NCBI RefSeq assembly: GCF_013364155.1
Contig: NZ_CP054916.1
Location: 9,082,001 to 9,146,000, forward strand
DNA from: Streptomyces sp. NA02950
GTDB lineage: Bacteria; Actinomycetota; Actinomycetes; Streptomycetales; Streptomycetaceae
Direction of reading: 5' to 3'
DNA: 64,000 bases
Program-made: the position numbers and the translations under genes
Notes under the pieces: model-generated
Told to the model about the DNA's origin: nothing
What the model saw: the letters and a program-made list of their open reading frames with translations, nothing else
Database searches by the model: none
In this document: piece after piece, positions 1-8,111 of the stretch
Position numbering within the stretch: the first letter of the stretch is position 1
How the letters are laid out: every line of letters starts with the position of its first letter

Positions 1-1418
1 GGGTAGTCCGGGCACCAGCCCGTGTAGACCAAGTCGGTGCGGTTGGCGGTGTCCCCGATGGTGGCGTAGAAGGCGGACGGGTCGACGGTGTCGATGGTGA
101 CCGTGATGCCGGCCTTGGCGAGGGACTGCTGGATCGCCTCGGCGCGCCCCTTGTCGCCGGAGGAGACGGTGATCTTGGTGGAGAAGCCGTTCGGCTTGCC
201 TGCCTCCTTGAGCAGCTCCCTGGCCTTGGCCACATCGCCTTCGGCGGGGATCTTCAGGGTGTCGGGCTGCTTGCCGTCGAAGAGGGTGGCGGGCATGTAC
301 GCGGTGGACAGGTCGTTGAAGGCGGGCCCGCCGGAGGCGGTCAGGACGGTGTCCTTGTCGAGGGCGTACTGCACCGCCCGGCGGATCCTGACGTCGTCGA
401 ACGGGGCGCGCCCGGTGTGCATCTGCACCATGTCGGTGCAGTTGGTGGATTCCGCGAGAAGGCGTTTTCTGACCTCGGTGTCCGGCAGCACCTTGGCCGC
501 GCTCTCCGGCCGCAGCGCCTGCCAGGAGACGGAGGAGGCGTCCGGGCCCCGGCTCGCGATGAGCCGGTCGTCGATCTGGTTGGCCTTCAGGCCCATCACC
601 ACGACCAGCTTGTCCGGATACGCCTTGCGGACCGTGTCGGTCTTCGGGTCCCAGTACGGATTGCGGACCAGGACCAGCTTCTTGCCGCGCCCGTACGACT
701 GGATCCTGTACGGGCCCGAGGAGAACGGCCGGCTGTCGTAGCGCGGTCCCTTGTCCCGCGCTTCCGGCACGGGTGCGAAGGTCGGCATCACGGTCGCGTT
801 GGGGAACTCGGCGAAGGGCTTGCGCAGTTCGAAGACGATCGTGTGGTCGTCGGGCGTCTTGATGGAGTCGAGGTGCTTGCCCTGGGCCGGGCCCTGGTAG
901 CCCTTGGCGCCGGCGAGGTAACGGGCCGCGTAGTCGGCGCCGCCCGGCAGGTCGGGTGAGAAGGACCGCTCCACGTTGTACTTCACGTCCTGCGCGGTGA
1001 CGGGGGTGCCGTCCTCGTATCTGATGCCCTTCTTCAGATGGAAGGTCCAGGTCTTGGCGCCGTTGGAGGAGGTGCCGAGGTCGGTGGCCAGGTCGGGAAC
1101 CAGATCACCGCCCTCGGTACCGGGGGCCGCCTTGTAGGTCACCAGGGTGCGGTAGAGCAGCCGGGTGCCGAACTCCATATCGCTCATCACCCAGTTGCGG
1201 GCGGGGTCGAGGTGGGTGAAGTCCTGGTTGGACAGCACGGTCAGGGTGCCGCCCCTCTTCGGAGTGCCGCCGACGACGGCGCCCTGGTGGGTGAGGGCGG
1301 GATTCCTGCCCCCGCCCTTGCCGTCCGTCGAGCGCCCGCCGCCGGAGCAGCCGGCCGTGCCCAGGGCGAGGGTCGCCACCAGCATGGTGGCGATGGCGGT
1401 ACAGGTGTGCTTGTTCAT
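1..1418 (-). CDS. ABC transporter substrate-binding lipoprotein, SBP family 5 (partial)
   Basis: Reads leftwards from ATG at 1418-1416 and runs off the window edge, so the C-terminus and any permease/ATPase genes are not visible. The N-terminus has Lys, a hydrophobic stretch and a lipobox ending LGTAGC, followed by a Gly/Ser linker, so it should be a secreted lipoprotein. The mature part has family-5 features: GGTLTVL near the start, LVPDLATD, WTFHLKKGIRYEDGTPVTAQDV, then FDDVRIRRAVQYALDKD. This family feeds oligopeptides, opines or nickel to ABC importers. A GGAG ribosome site lies about 9 bases upstream. It is divergent from a Xaa-Pro peptidase and hydroxyproline genes and shares an operator region with them, so hydroxyproline-containing peptides or hydroxyproline itself are the likely cargo (inference). 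Confidence 0.88.
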   Translation of the reverse strand, partial: MNKHTCTAIATMLVATLALGTAGCSGGGRSTDGKGGGRNPALTHQGAVVGGTPKRGGTLTVLSNQDFTHLDPARNWVMSDMEFGTRLLYRTLVTYKAAPGTEGGDLVPDLATDLGTSSNGAKTWTFHLKKGIRYEDGTPVTAQDVKYNVERSFSPDLPGGADYAARYLAGAKGYQGPAQGKHLDSIKTPDDHTIVFELRKPFAEFPNATVMPTFAPVPEARDKGPRYDSRPFSSGPYRIQSYGRGKKLVLVRNPYWDPKTDTVRKAYPDKLVVVMGLKANQIDDRLIASRGPDASSVSWQALRPESAAKVLPDTEVRKRLLAESTNCTDMVQMHTGRAPFDDVRIRRAVQYALDKDTVLTASGGPAFNDLSTAYMPATLFDGKQPDTLKIPAEGDVAKARELLKEAGKPNGFSTKITVSSGDKGRAEAIQQSLAKAGITVTIDTVDPSAFYATIGDTANRTDLVYTGWCPDY

Positions 1419-1459
1419 CGTGGTCACTCCGGGAACAGTCCGACAGCGGGGAGATCTGG

Positions 1460-1496
1460 AATGTGACCCGTAACATAGTAATGTGAAATTGTACTG
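1460..1496. promoter_or_regulatory. Divergent operator region, two motif copies
   Basis: Two 17-base direct copies 20 bases apart, AATGTGACCCGTAACAT (1460-1476) and AATGTGAAATTGTACTG (1480-1496), lie between the binding-protein gene and the peptidase gene. The second copy recurs with two differences before the D-hydroxyproline dehydrogenase gene, and related forms precede the deaminase and GntR genes. They are probably sites of the local GntR regulator (inference). Confidence 0.6.
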
Positions 1497-1586
1497 CGCA
1501 AGGTGTCGCCCGCTCCTTTACCCAGCTGTGTCCGGGAGGGCCATCCATGGGCCGGACGGGGGCACCAGGAGATCGAGGAGGAAAGC

Positions 1587-2957
1587 ATGAAGGAATCCGT
1601 GTCCGCCGCACCCCGCACGGTCAGCCATGACCTGCCCGTCTCGGCGGAGTTCGAGGAGTTCATGGCGCGCGACTGGGCGGCCACCCCGCTGCCCGCGGAC
1701 ATCCGGCTGTCCGCCGCCGACGTCACCCCCGCCCGCCGCGCCCGGCTGTCCGCCCGCTTCCCCGGTGAGCGGCTGATCGTCCCCGCGGGGGAGCTGAGGG
1801 TCCGCTCGAACGACTGCGACCACCGCTTCCGGCCGCACAGCGCCTACGTCTGGCTCACCGGTCTGACCGGTGAGGAGCAGGCCGGGCACGTCCTGGTCCT
1901 GGAGCCCGACGGACCCCACCGGCACGAGGCCGTGCTGTACGTACGGCCCCGCTCGCCGCGCACCGACGGCGGCTTCTACCGGGACCGGCGCTACGGCGAG
2001 TTCTGGGTCGGCCGGCGCCACGACCTCGCCGAGGCCGAGCGTATGACCGGCATCCGCTGCGCCCGCCTCGACACCTACGGGGAACTGCCGCCCGGCCGCG
2101 ACGCCACGGCCGACGCCGGACTCGCCTCGGCGCTCAGCGAATTGAGGCTCGTCAAGGACGCCTGGGAGGTGGGTCAGCTGCAACTCGCCGTGGACCACAC
2201 CGCCGCCGGTTTCGAAGATGTCGTACGTGCTCTGCCGCGCGCCCTCGCCCACCCGCGCGGCGAGCGCTGGATCGAGGGTGTGTTCGGCCTGCGCGCCCGC
2301 GCCGAGGGCAACGGCACCGGCTACGAGACCATCGTGGCGTCCGGCGCCCACGCCTGCGTCCTGCACTGGATACGCAACGACGGCCCGCTGGACGAGCGGC
2401 AGTTGCTTCTCCTGGACGCGGGCGTGGAGACGGACAGCCTCTACACCGCCGACATCACGCGCACCCTGCCCCTCTCCGGCCGCTTCTCGCCGGTGCAGCA
2501 GCAGGTGTACGACCTCGTGCTCGCCGCCCAGGACGCGGGGATCGCGGCACTCAGGCCGGGCGCGTGCTTCCGCGACTTCCACCGGGCCGCGATGAGGGTG
2601 ATCGCCGAGGGGCTCGCTGAGTGGGGTGTGCTCAAGAGCCCGGAGGGTGACCTCCACCGCCGCTACACCCTGTGCAGCAGCGGGCACATGCTCGGGCTCG
2701 ACGTCCATGACTGTGCGCAGGCGCGGGCGGAGACCTATCTGGACGGGGTGCTGGAGGAGGGCCAGGTGCTGACGGTCGAGCCCGGCCTCTACCTTCAGCC
2801 GGACGATGAGACGCTCCCGGCCGAACTGCGGGGTATCGGCGTGCGTATCGAGGACGATTTGGTCATCACCGCCGAGGGGGCGCGGCTGATGTCGGGAGCC
2901 CTGCCGCGTACGCCGGACGCGATCGAGTCGTGGATGGGCGGGCTGATCGAGGGCTGA
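1587..2957 (+). CDS. Xaa-Pro aminopeptidase / proline dipeptidase (M24)
   Basis: A 456-residue metallopeptidase that removes an N-terminal residue from Xaa-Pro or Xaa-hydroxyproline peptides. ATG 1587 is preferred because GAGGAGGAA sits just upstream. The N-terminal half is an aminopeptidase-P type domain and the C-terminal half the pita-bread fold. All five metal ligands are visible: Asp277 (LLDAG), Asp289 (TADITRT), His367 (SSGHMLG), Glu398 (VEPGLYL) and Glu422 (RIEDD). No signal peptide is seen, so it acts in the cytoplasm. It is first in the plus-strand hydroxyproline operon and divergent from a peptide-type binding protein, which suggests that imported imino-acid peptides are cut here before catabolism. 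Confidence 0.9.
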   Translation: MKESVSAAPRTVSHDLPVSAEFEEFMARDWAATPLPADIRLSAADVTPARRARLSARFPGERLIVPAGELRVRSNDCDHRFRPHSAYVWLTGLTGEEQAGHVLVLEPDGPHRHEAVLYVRPRSPRTDGGFYRDRRYGEFWVGRRHDLAEAERMTGIRCARLDTYGELPPGRDATADAGLASALSELRLVKDAWEVGQLQLAVDHTAAGFEDVVRALPRALAHPRGERWIEGVFGLRARAEGNGTGYETIVASGAHACVLHWIRNDGPLDERQLLLLDAGVETDSLYTADITRTLPLSGRFSPVQQQVYDLVLAAQDAGIAALRPGACFRDFHRAAMRVIAEGLAEWGVLKSPEGDLHRRYTLCSSGHMLGLDVHDCAQARAETYLDGVLEEGQVLTVEPGLYLQPDDETLPAELRGIGVRIEDDLVITAEGARLMSGALPRTPDAIESWMGGLIEG

Positions 2958-2979
2958 GCCTCTTGGCAAACGGCAGTGC

Positions 2980-2996
2980 AATGTGAAATGTTACTG
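2980..2996 (+). promoter_or_regulatory. Operator copy abutting a leaderless-type start
   Basis: AATGTGAAATGTTACTG ends two bases before the GTG start of the next gene and differs from the copy at 1480-1496 at only two positions. No Shine-Dalgarno sequence can be found between the preceding stop (2957) and the GTG. The downstream gene may therefore be translated from a leaderless transcript or by readthrough from upstream. Confidence 0.55.
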
Positions 2997-2998
2997 CT

Positions 2999-4162
2999 GT
3001 GCCCACGAGAAGCTCTCCGGATCTCATCATCGTCGGAGCGGGTGTGGTCGGCGCCGCCTGCGCCTACTACGCCGCGCGGTCCGGCCTCTCCGTCACCGTG
3101 ATCGACCGTGGCCCCGTCGCCGGCGGGACCACGGGGGCCGGTGAGGGCAATCTGCTGGTGTCCGACAAGGAGCCGGGACCCGAACTCGACCTGGCCCTGT
3201 TGTCCACGCGGTTGTGGCGGGAGCTGTCCGGCGAGCTGCCGGCCCGTATCGAGTACGAGGCGAAGGGTGGTCTGGTCGTCGCCTCCGGTGAGGCGGGAAT
3301 GGTGGCCTTGCGGAACTTCGCCGCGCGCCAGGAACGGGCGGGCGTGGCGACCGAGGAGATCACCGGCGACCGGCTCGGCGATCTGGAGCCCCACTTGGCC
3401 CCGGGCCTGGCGGGCGGCTTCCACTATCCGCAGGACGCCCAGGTGCAGCCCGCCCTCGCTGCGGCGCATCTGCTGAGGGCCGCTGGCGGGCAGCGCTCCG
3501 GCCGGGTGCGCCTGCGGCTCGGCGAGGATGTGACCGGTGTTCTGACGGGCGCGCAGGGCGAGGTGCGGGGCGTGCGCATGGTGAGCGGTGATCTGCATGC
3601 TCCCTATGTCGTCAACGCGGCCGGCCCCTGGGGCGGCGAGATGGCCCGGCTCGCGGGCGTGGAGCTGCCGGTGCTGCCCCGGCGCGGCTTCGTCCTCGTC
3701 ACCGAACCCCTGCCGCGTGTGGTGCGGCGCAAGGTGTACGCGGCCGACTACGTCGCCGATGTCGCCAGCGGCTCGGCGGCGTTGCAGACCTCCGCCGTCG
3801 TCGAGGGCACCCCGGCGGGCCCGATCCTGATCGGCGCCAGCCGGGAACGGGTCGGCTTCGACCGCACGCTGTCGGTGGAGGTGCTGCGCCGCCTCGCGGC
3901 CCAGGCCACACGCCTGTTCCCGGTGCTCGCACGCATACGGGTGATGCGGACCTACGCGGGATTCCGTCCGTACCTGCCCGACCATCTGCCCGCGATCGGC
4001 CCGGACCCGCGTGTACCCGGCCTGCTGCAGGCCTGCGGCCACGAGGGCGCGGGCATAGGGCTGGCCCCGGCGACGGGGATGATCGTCGCCCGGATCCTGT
4101 CCGGCAAGGATCTCCCGCTGGACATCGAGCCGTTCAGGCCGGACCGGTTCGGTGACGTGTGA
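2999..4162 (+). CDS. lhpB: D-hydroxyproline dehydrogenase, FAD (DAO) subunit
   Basis: A 387-residue FAD-dependent D-amino-acid oxidase-fold protein. The Rossmann motif GAGVVGAACAYYAARSG is at residues 9-25, followed by the acidic end of strand 2 (TVID). A C-terminal dinucleotide-binding stretch (CGHEGAGIGLAPATG) is typical of DadA/glycine-oxidase relatives. The next two genes encode a small 2Fe-2S protein and a second flavoprotein with a BFD-type iron-sulfur domain, the composition of the multi-subunit D-hydroxyproline dehydrogenases that oxidise cis-4-hydroxy-D-proline to pyrroline-4-hydroxy-2-carboxylate. GTG 2999 is the only early start and has no ribosome site; a motif copy abuts it. Confidence 0.82.
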   Translation: MPTRSSPDLIIVGAGVVGAACAYYAARSGLSVTVIDRGPVAGGTTGAGEGNLLVSDKEPGPELDLALLSTRLWRELSGELPARIEYEAKGGLVVASGEAGMVALRNFAARQERAGVATEEITGDRLGDLEPHLAPGLAGGFHYPQDAQVQPALAAAHLLRAAGGQRSGRVRLRLGEDVTGVLTGAQGEVRGVRMVSGDLHAPYVVNAAGPWGGEMARLAGVELPVLPRRGFVLVTEPLPRVVRRKVYAADYVADVASGSAALQTSAVVEGTPAGPILIGASRERVGFDRTLSVEVLRRLAAQATRLFPVLARIRVMRTYAGFRPYLPDHLPAIGPDPRVPGLLQACGHEGAGIGLAPATGMIVARILSGKDLPLDIEPFRPDRFGDV

Positions 4163-4209
4163 GGAAACCGACTGTCCCCGGAAATTTTCCCCCCGGAAGG
4201 AGCCGCGCC

Positions 4210-4530
4210 ATGGCGCGTGACCGCACCCCCGCTGAACTCGCCGGCGCGGCGCCCGAGGCCCCGTTCGAGATCACCTTCGACGGGCGCGCGCTCACCGCGC
4301 TGCCCGGGCAGTCCGTCGCCGCCGCCCTCTGGTCGACCGGCATCCTCTCCTGGCGCGCCACCCGCCGCGGCGGTCGTGCGCGCGGAGCCTTCTGCGGCAT
4401 CGGCCAGTGCTACGACTGCCTTGCCACCATCAACGGCCGGCCCAACAGGCGAGCCTGCCTGGTGCCCGCCCGCCCGGGCGACACGATCACCACCCAGGAA
4501 GGACATGGCCATGCCGGACTCGCCGTCTGA
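4210..4530 (+). CDS. 2Fe-2S subunit of D-hydroxyproline dehydrogenase
   Basis: A 106-residue ferredoxin-like protein of the kind that carries electrons between flavoprotein subunits. Cluster ligands are visible as FCGIGQCYDC followed by a distal Cys in RRACL, the pattern of small (2Fe-2S)-binding dehydrogenase subunits. ATG 4210 follows a GGAAGGAG ribosome site. Its end overlaps the start of the next flavoprotein by 20 bases, pointing to coupled translation and a stoichiometric complex. Confidence 0.83.
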   Translation: MARDRTPAELAGAAPEAPFEITFDGRALTALPGQSVAAALWSTGILSWRATRRGGRARGAFCGIGQCYDCLATINGRPNRRACLVPARPGDTITTQEGHGHAGLAV

Positions 4531-6076
4531 GGAGGTGACCGACGACGCGTATGAGGCGCCGTACGACCTGGCGGTGATCGGCGCGGGCTGCGCGGGCCTG
4601 GCGGGCGCCGTCACCGCATCCGAACTGGGGTTGTCCGTTGCCCTGCTGGACGGGTCCGGCCAGATCGGTGGACAGTTCTACCGCCGGCCCGCCCCGGCCC
4701 TCGGTGCGGTGCGCCCCGAGGCTCTGCACCACGACTGGTCCGCCTTCGCCGACCTGCGCCGCCGCCTGGAGGCCAGTGACATCGTCCATCTCGCCGGGCA
4801 CCACGTGTGGGCGGTGACGCGGGGGAGCGAGGGGGACGCCGCGTGGGCCGTGCACGCGGTCACCGGCGCGGACGGCGACGGGGACCGCCCGGTCCGCGTG
4901 CGCGCCCGCACGGTCCTGTTCGCGACGGGCGCGTACGAACGCCACCTCCCCTTCCCCGGCTGGACGCTGCCGGGCGTCGTGGGCGCCGGGGGAGCGCAGG
5001 CGATGATGAAGTCCGCTCTTGTCCTGCCCGGCAGGCGTGTCGTCGTGGCGGGCAGTGGCCCGCTGCTCCTCGCCGTCGCCTCCTCGCTCGCCACCGCCGG
5101 GGCGCGGGTGCCCGCGGTGGTCGAGGCATCCGGCTATCTCGGGTACGCCCGCCGTCCGGGCGTCCTCGCCGTCAATCCGCACAAGCTGGCTGAGGCCCTG
5201 GTCCACGGCGCGGCGCTGCTGCGGCACGGCGTGCGTCTGCGCACGCGCAGCGCGGTGACCGAAGTCCACGGCACCGACCGGGTGGAGGCGGTCACCGTCT
5301 CCCGCGTCGACCGCGACTGGCGGCCCGTTCAGGGCACGGGCCGTCAGATCGCCTGCGACGCACTGGCGGTCGGGCACGGTCTCGTCCCGCAGACAGAGCT
5401 GGCCACGGGCCTGGGGTGCGCGACCCGGCGCACCCCGGACGGAACGTACGCCCTCGCCCTGGACGGACTGCAGGAAACCTCGGTACCCGGCCTCTGGGCG
5501 GCGGGGGAGACCGGCGGCATCGGCGGCGCGCAACTCGCCCGCGCGGAAGGCGGTATCGCGGGTATCGCGGCAGCGGCCCGGGTGTACGGGCAGCCCGCGC
5601 TCACCCGCGGTGGACGAGTGCGGAGGCTCCAGCGCCGCCGTGACCGGATGCGGGCCTTCGCCGACGTCATGGCCGCGGCACACGCCCCGGGGCCGGGCTG
5701 GGTGCACTGGCCCGACGACGCGACGGATGTGTGCCGCTGCGAGGAGGTGACCGCCGGTGCCATCCGTGAGGCGGTCGCCGACTACGGCGCCCGTGACGCG
5801 CGCACCGTCAAGCTCCTCACCCGAGCGGGCATGGGCTGGTGCCAGGGCCGGGTGTGCGGAGCGGCTGTGGCCTGCCTCGCCGCGGGGCCGGGTGCCGCGT
5901 CCGTGCCGCCGTCCGCCGAGCGCCGACCACTCGCGGTGCCCGTGCCGCTGGGGGTGCTGGGCGCGCTCGATCCGGGCGACGCGGTCGCCGAGCCCGCCAC
6001 CCTCCAGGCGCCCACCGACTCGACCGGGCGGCCCGATACCGCCGGTCCGGACGGGGCCGACAAGCCGACCTCCTGA
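4511..6076 (+). CDS. FAD/NAD(P)-binding subunit of D-hydroxyproline dehydrogenase with BFD 2Fe-2S domain
   Basis: A 521-residue pyridine-nucleotide-disulfide-type oxidoreductase. An FAD motif (VIGAGCAGLAGAV) lies near residue 22, a second dinucleotide motif (VVVAGSGPLLLAV) near 180, and a C-terminal BFD-like region has CRCEEVT and later CQGRVCG cysteines for a 2Fe-2S cluster. The architecture is that of the alpha subunit of hydroxyproline, opine or sarcosine-type dehydrogenases. Two ATG codons (4505, 4511) compete; AGGAAGG at 4496-4502 is better spaced for 4511. The last 60 residues, rich in Pro, Thr and Ala, look like a non-conserved tail. Confidence 0.82.
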   Translation: MPDSPSEEVTDDAYEAPYDLAVIGAGCAGLAGAVTASELGLSVALLDGSGQIGGQFYRRPAPALGAVRPEALHHDWSAFADLRRRLEASDIVHLAGHHVWAVTRGSEGDAAWAVHAVTGADGDGDRPVRVRARTVLFATGAYERHLPFPGWTLPGVVGAGGAQAMMKSALVLPGRRVVVAGSGPLLLAVASSLATAGARVPAVVEASGYLGYARRPGVLAVNPHKLAEALVHGAALLRHGVRLRTRSAVTEVHGTDRVEAVTVSRVDRDWRPVQGTGRQIACDALAVGHGLVPQTELATGLGCATRRTPDGTYALALDGLQETSVPGLWAAGETGGIGGAQLARAEGGIAGIAAAARVYGQPALTRGGRVRRLQRRRDRMRAFADVMAAAHAPGPGWVHWPDDATDVCRCEEVTAGAIREAVADYGARDARTVKLLTRAGMGWCQGRVCGAAVACLAAGPGAASVPPSAERRPLAVPVPLGVLGALDPGDAVAEPATLQAPTDSTGRPDTAGPDGADKPTS

Positions 6077-6120
6077 CGAGCCCTGGCGACCCGCACCTCT
6101 TGTGGGCCCGGCACACGGCT

Positions 6121-6135
6121 CAATAAAATGTCACA
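6121..6135 (-). promoter_or_regulatory. Inverted operator copy before the deaminase gene
   Basis: Read on the minus strand it is TGTGACATTTTATTG, close to the copies at 1480, 2980 and 9507. It lies in the 79-base gap between the dehydrogenase and deaminase genes, so a second regulated promoter may start here. Confidence 0.5.
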
Positions 6136-6155
6136 CATCATAGAAGGGTTCCCCT

Positions 6156-7076
6156 ATGACCGCCACCACCGCCGGCACCACCTGGAACGCCGACCACCCC
6201 TGGCGCGGCATCATGGTCGCCACCGCGCTTCCCCTGCGCGAGGATCTCTCCGTCGACTACGACGCCTACGCCGAGCACGTCCGCTGGCTCCTCGACAACG
6301 GCTGCGACGGGGTCGTACCCAACGGCTCCCTGGGCGAGTACCAGACGCTGACCGACGACGAGCGCGCCCGCGTGGTGCGCACCGCCATCGAGGCCGCGGG
6401 CGACGGCGCGCGCGTGATGCCCGGGGTCGCCGCCTACGGCAGCGCGGAGTCCCGTCGCCTGGCCGAGCAGGCCGCCGCGGAAGGCTGCGGCAGCGTCCTG
6501 CTGCTCCCACCGAACGCCTACCGTGCGGACGACCGGGCCGTGCGCGCCCACTACGCGGAGGTCGCGCGGGCGGGGCTGCCCGTCGTGGGCTACAACAACC
6601 CCATCGACACCAAGGTCGACCTCACCCCCGCTCTCCTCGCCGGGCTCCACGGCGACGGCAGTATCGTGGCCGTCAAGGAGTTCACCGGCGATGTGCGCAG
6701 GGCCTACGAGATCGCCGAACTCGCCCCGGACCTCGACCTCCTGATCGGTGCGGACGACGTCCTGCTGGAGCTGGCCCTGGCCGGGGCGGTCGGGTGGATC
6801 GCCGGGTACCCGAACGCCTTCCCCGCCACCTGCGCCGAGCTGTACCACGCCGCTGTCGCCGGGGACCTCGGCACCGCGCGGCCGCTCTACAGGTCACTGC
6901 ACTCACTGCTGCGCTGGGACTCCAAGACCGAGTTCGTGCAGGCCATCAAGTTGTCCATGGACATCGTCGGACGCCGGGGCGGTCCCACCCGCCCGCCGCG
7001 CCTGCCGCTGCCCGCCGCGATCGAGACCGCGGTGCGCGCGGCGACCGAGAAGGCCGCCGCCGACGGCCACCACTGA
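6156..7076 (+). CDS. lhpC: Pyrroline-4-hydroxy-2-carboxylate deaminase (DapA family)
   Basis: A 306-residue class I aldolase-fold protein of the dihydrodipicolinate synthase superfamily. The Schiff-base lysine is Lys174 in IVAVKEFTGD and the helper tyrosine is Tyr146 in VVGYNNP. The N-terminal GVVPNGSLGEYQTLTDDER matches the substrate-carboxylate-binding loop region. In this operon it should convert pyrroline-4-hydroxy-2-carboxylate to alpha-ketoglutarate semialdehyde plus ammonia. The family alone would also allow other keto-acid lyases; the epimerase, dehydrogenase and semialdehyde dehydrogenase neighbours settle the role. An AGAAGGG ribosome site precedes ATG 6156. Confidence 0.85.
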   Translation: MTATTAGTTWNADHPWRGIMVATALPLREDLSVDYDAYAEHVRWLLDNGCDGVVPNGSLGEYQTLTDDERARVVRTAIEAAGDGARVMPGVAAYGSAESRRLAEQAAAEGCGSVLLLPPNAYRADDRAVRAHYAEVARAGLPVVGYNNPIDTKVDLTPALLAGLHGDGSIVAVKEFTGDVRRAYEIAELAPDLDLLIGADDVLLELALAGAVGWIAGYPNAFPATCAELYHAAVAGDLGTARPLYRSLHSLLRWDSKTEFVQAIKLSMDIVGRRGGPTRPPRLPLPAAIETAVRAATEKAAADGHH

Positions 7077-7106
7077 CCCCGAGCCGTGCTCAAGGAAGGG
7101 ACGTAC

Positions 7107-8111
7107 GTGCGTACCCGTCATGTCTTCCACGCCGTCGACTCACACACCGAGGGCATGCCCACCCGTGTGATCACCGGAGGTGCCGGGGTGATCCCCGGCG
7201 CCACGATGGCCGAGCGCAGGCTCCACTTCATCGAGCACATGGACCACCTGCGCACGCTCCTGATGTACGAGCCGCGTGGCCACGCCTCCATGAGCGGCGC
7301 GATCCTCCAGCCACCGACCCGTCCCGACGCCGACGTCGGGGTGCTGTACATCGAGGTGTCCGGCCTGCTGCCGATGTGCGGGCACGGCACCATCGGCGTG
7401 GCCACCGTGCTCGTCGAGACCGGCATGGTCCCGGTCACCGAACCGGTCACCCGCATCCGCCTCGACACCCCGGCCGGGCTGGTCTCCGTCGACGTGCACG
7501 TCGAGAACGGGGCGGCGAGGGCGGTGACGCTCACCAACGTCCCCGCCTTCTGCGTCGGCCTCGAGCGGAAGGTGGACGTACCGGGGTACGGGACGGTGCG
7601 GTACGACCTCGCCTTCGGCGGGAACTTCTACGCCTTCGTCGAACTGGACACAATGGGGTTGCCGTTCGACCGGTCCCGCAAGGACGAGCTGCTGGCGGCG
7701 GGGCTCGCCGTCATGGACGCGATCAACGCGTCCCCGGAGCGCCCCGTCCATCCGTGTCAGCCCGAGATCGCCGGGGTCAAGCACGTCTACCTCGCCGCGC
7801 CCGGCTCCGACGCGCACCGCTCACGCCACGCCATGGCCATCCACCCGGGCTGGTTCGATCGCTCCCCGTGCGGCACCGGCACCTCCGCACGGATGGCGCA
7901 GCTGCACGCCCGCGGGATGCTGCCGCTGCACCAGGACTTCGTCAACGAGTCCTTCATCGGCACCGAGTTCACCGGCCGCCTCGTGGCGGAAACCGACGTC
8001 GGCGGGGTGCCCGCCGTCGTTCCCCGCATCACGGGACGTGCCTGGATCACCGGCACCGCCCAGTACTTCCTCGACCCGGACGACCCCTTTCCCGGAGGTT
8101 TCCTCCTGTGA
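7107..8111 (+). CDS. lhpA: 4-hydroxyproline 2-epimerase (proline racemase family)
   Basis: A 334-residue cofactor-free epimerase that interconverts trans-4-hydroxy-L-proline and cis-4-hydroxy-D-proline, the entry step of the pathway. Both catalytic cysteines are present: Cys91 in PMCGHGTIG and Cys255 in SPCGTGTSA. This Cys/Cys pair separates proline racemases and hydroxyproline epimerases from the Thr/Cys dehydratases of the superfamily. GTG 7107 is chosen over an in-frame GTG at 7086 because AAGGAAGGG (7092-7100) is correctly spaced for it. The gene's stop overlaps the start of the next gene (GTGA). Confidence 0.88.
   Translation: MRTRHVFHAVDSHTEGMPTRVITGGAGVIPGATMAERRLHFIEHMDHLRTLLMYEPRGHASMSGAILQPPTRPDADVGVLYIEVSGLLPMCGHGTIGVATVLVETGMVPVTEPVTRIRLDTPAGLVSVDVHVENGAARAVTLTNVPAFCVGLERKVDVPGYGTVRYDLAFGGNFYAFVELDTMGLPFDRSRKDELLAAGLAVMDAINASPERPVHPCQPEIAGVKHVYLAAPGSDAHRSRHAMAIHPGWFDRSPCGTGTSARMAQLHARGMLPLHQDFVNESFIGTEFTGRLVAETDVGGVPAVVPRITGRAWITGTAQYFLDPDDPFPGGFLL

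Noticed and set aside
1518..2981. Minus-strand 487-codon frame over the Xaa-Pro peptidase
   Set aside because: Antisense shadow with no family features; the plus-strand frame has all five metal ligands.
6128..8107. Long plus-strand open frame that runs into the semialdehyde dehydrogenase gene
   Set aside because: Its first 660 codons are an Arg/Pro-rich shadow of the deaminase and epimerase genes in another frame; the real gene starts at GTG 8108.
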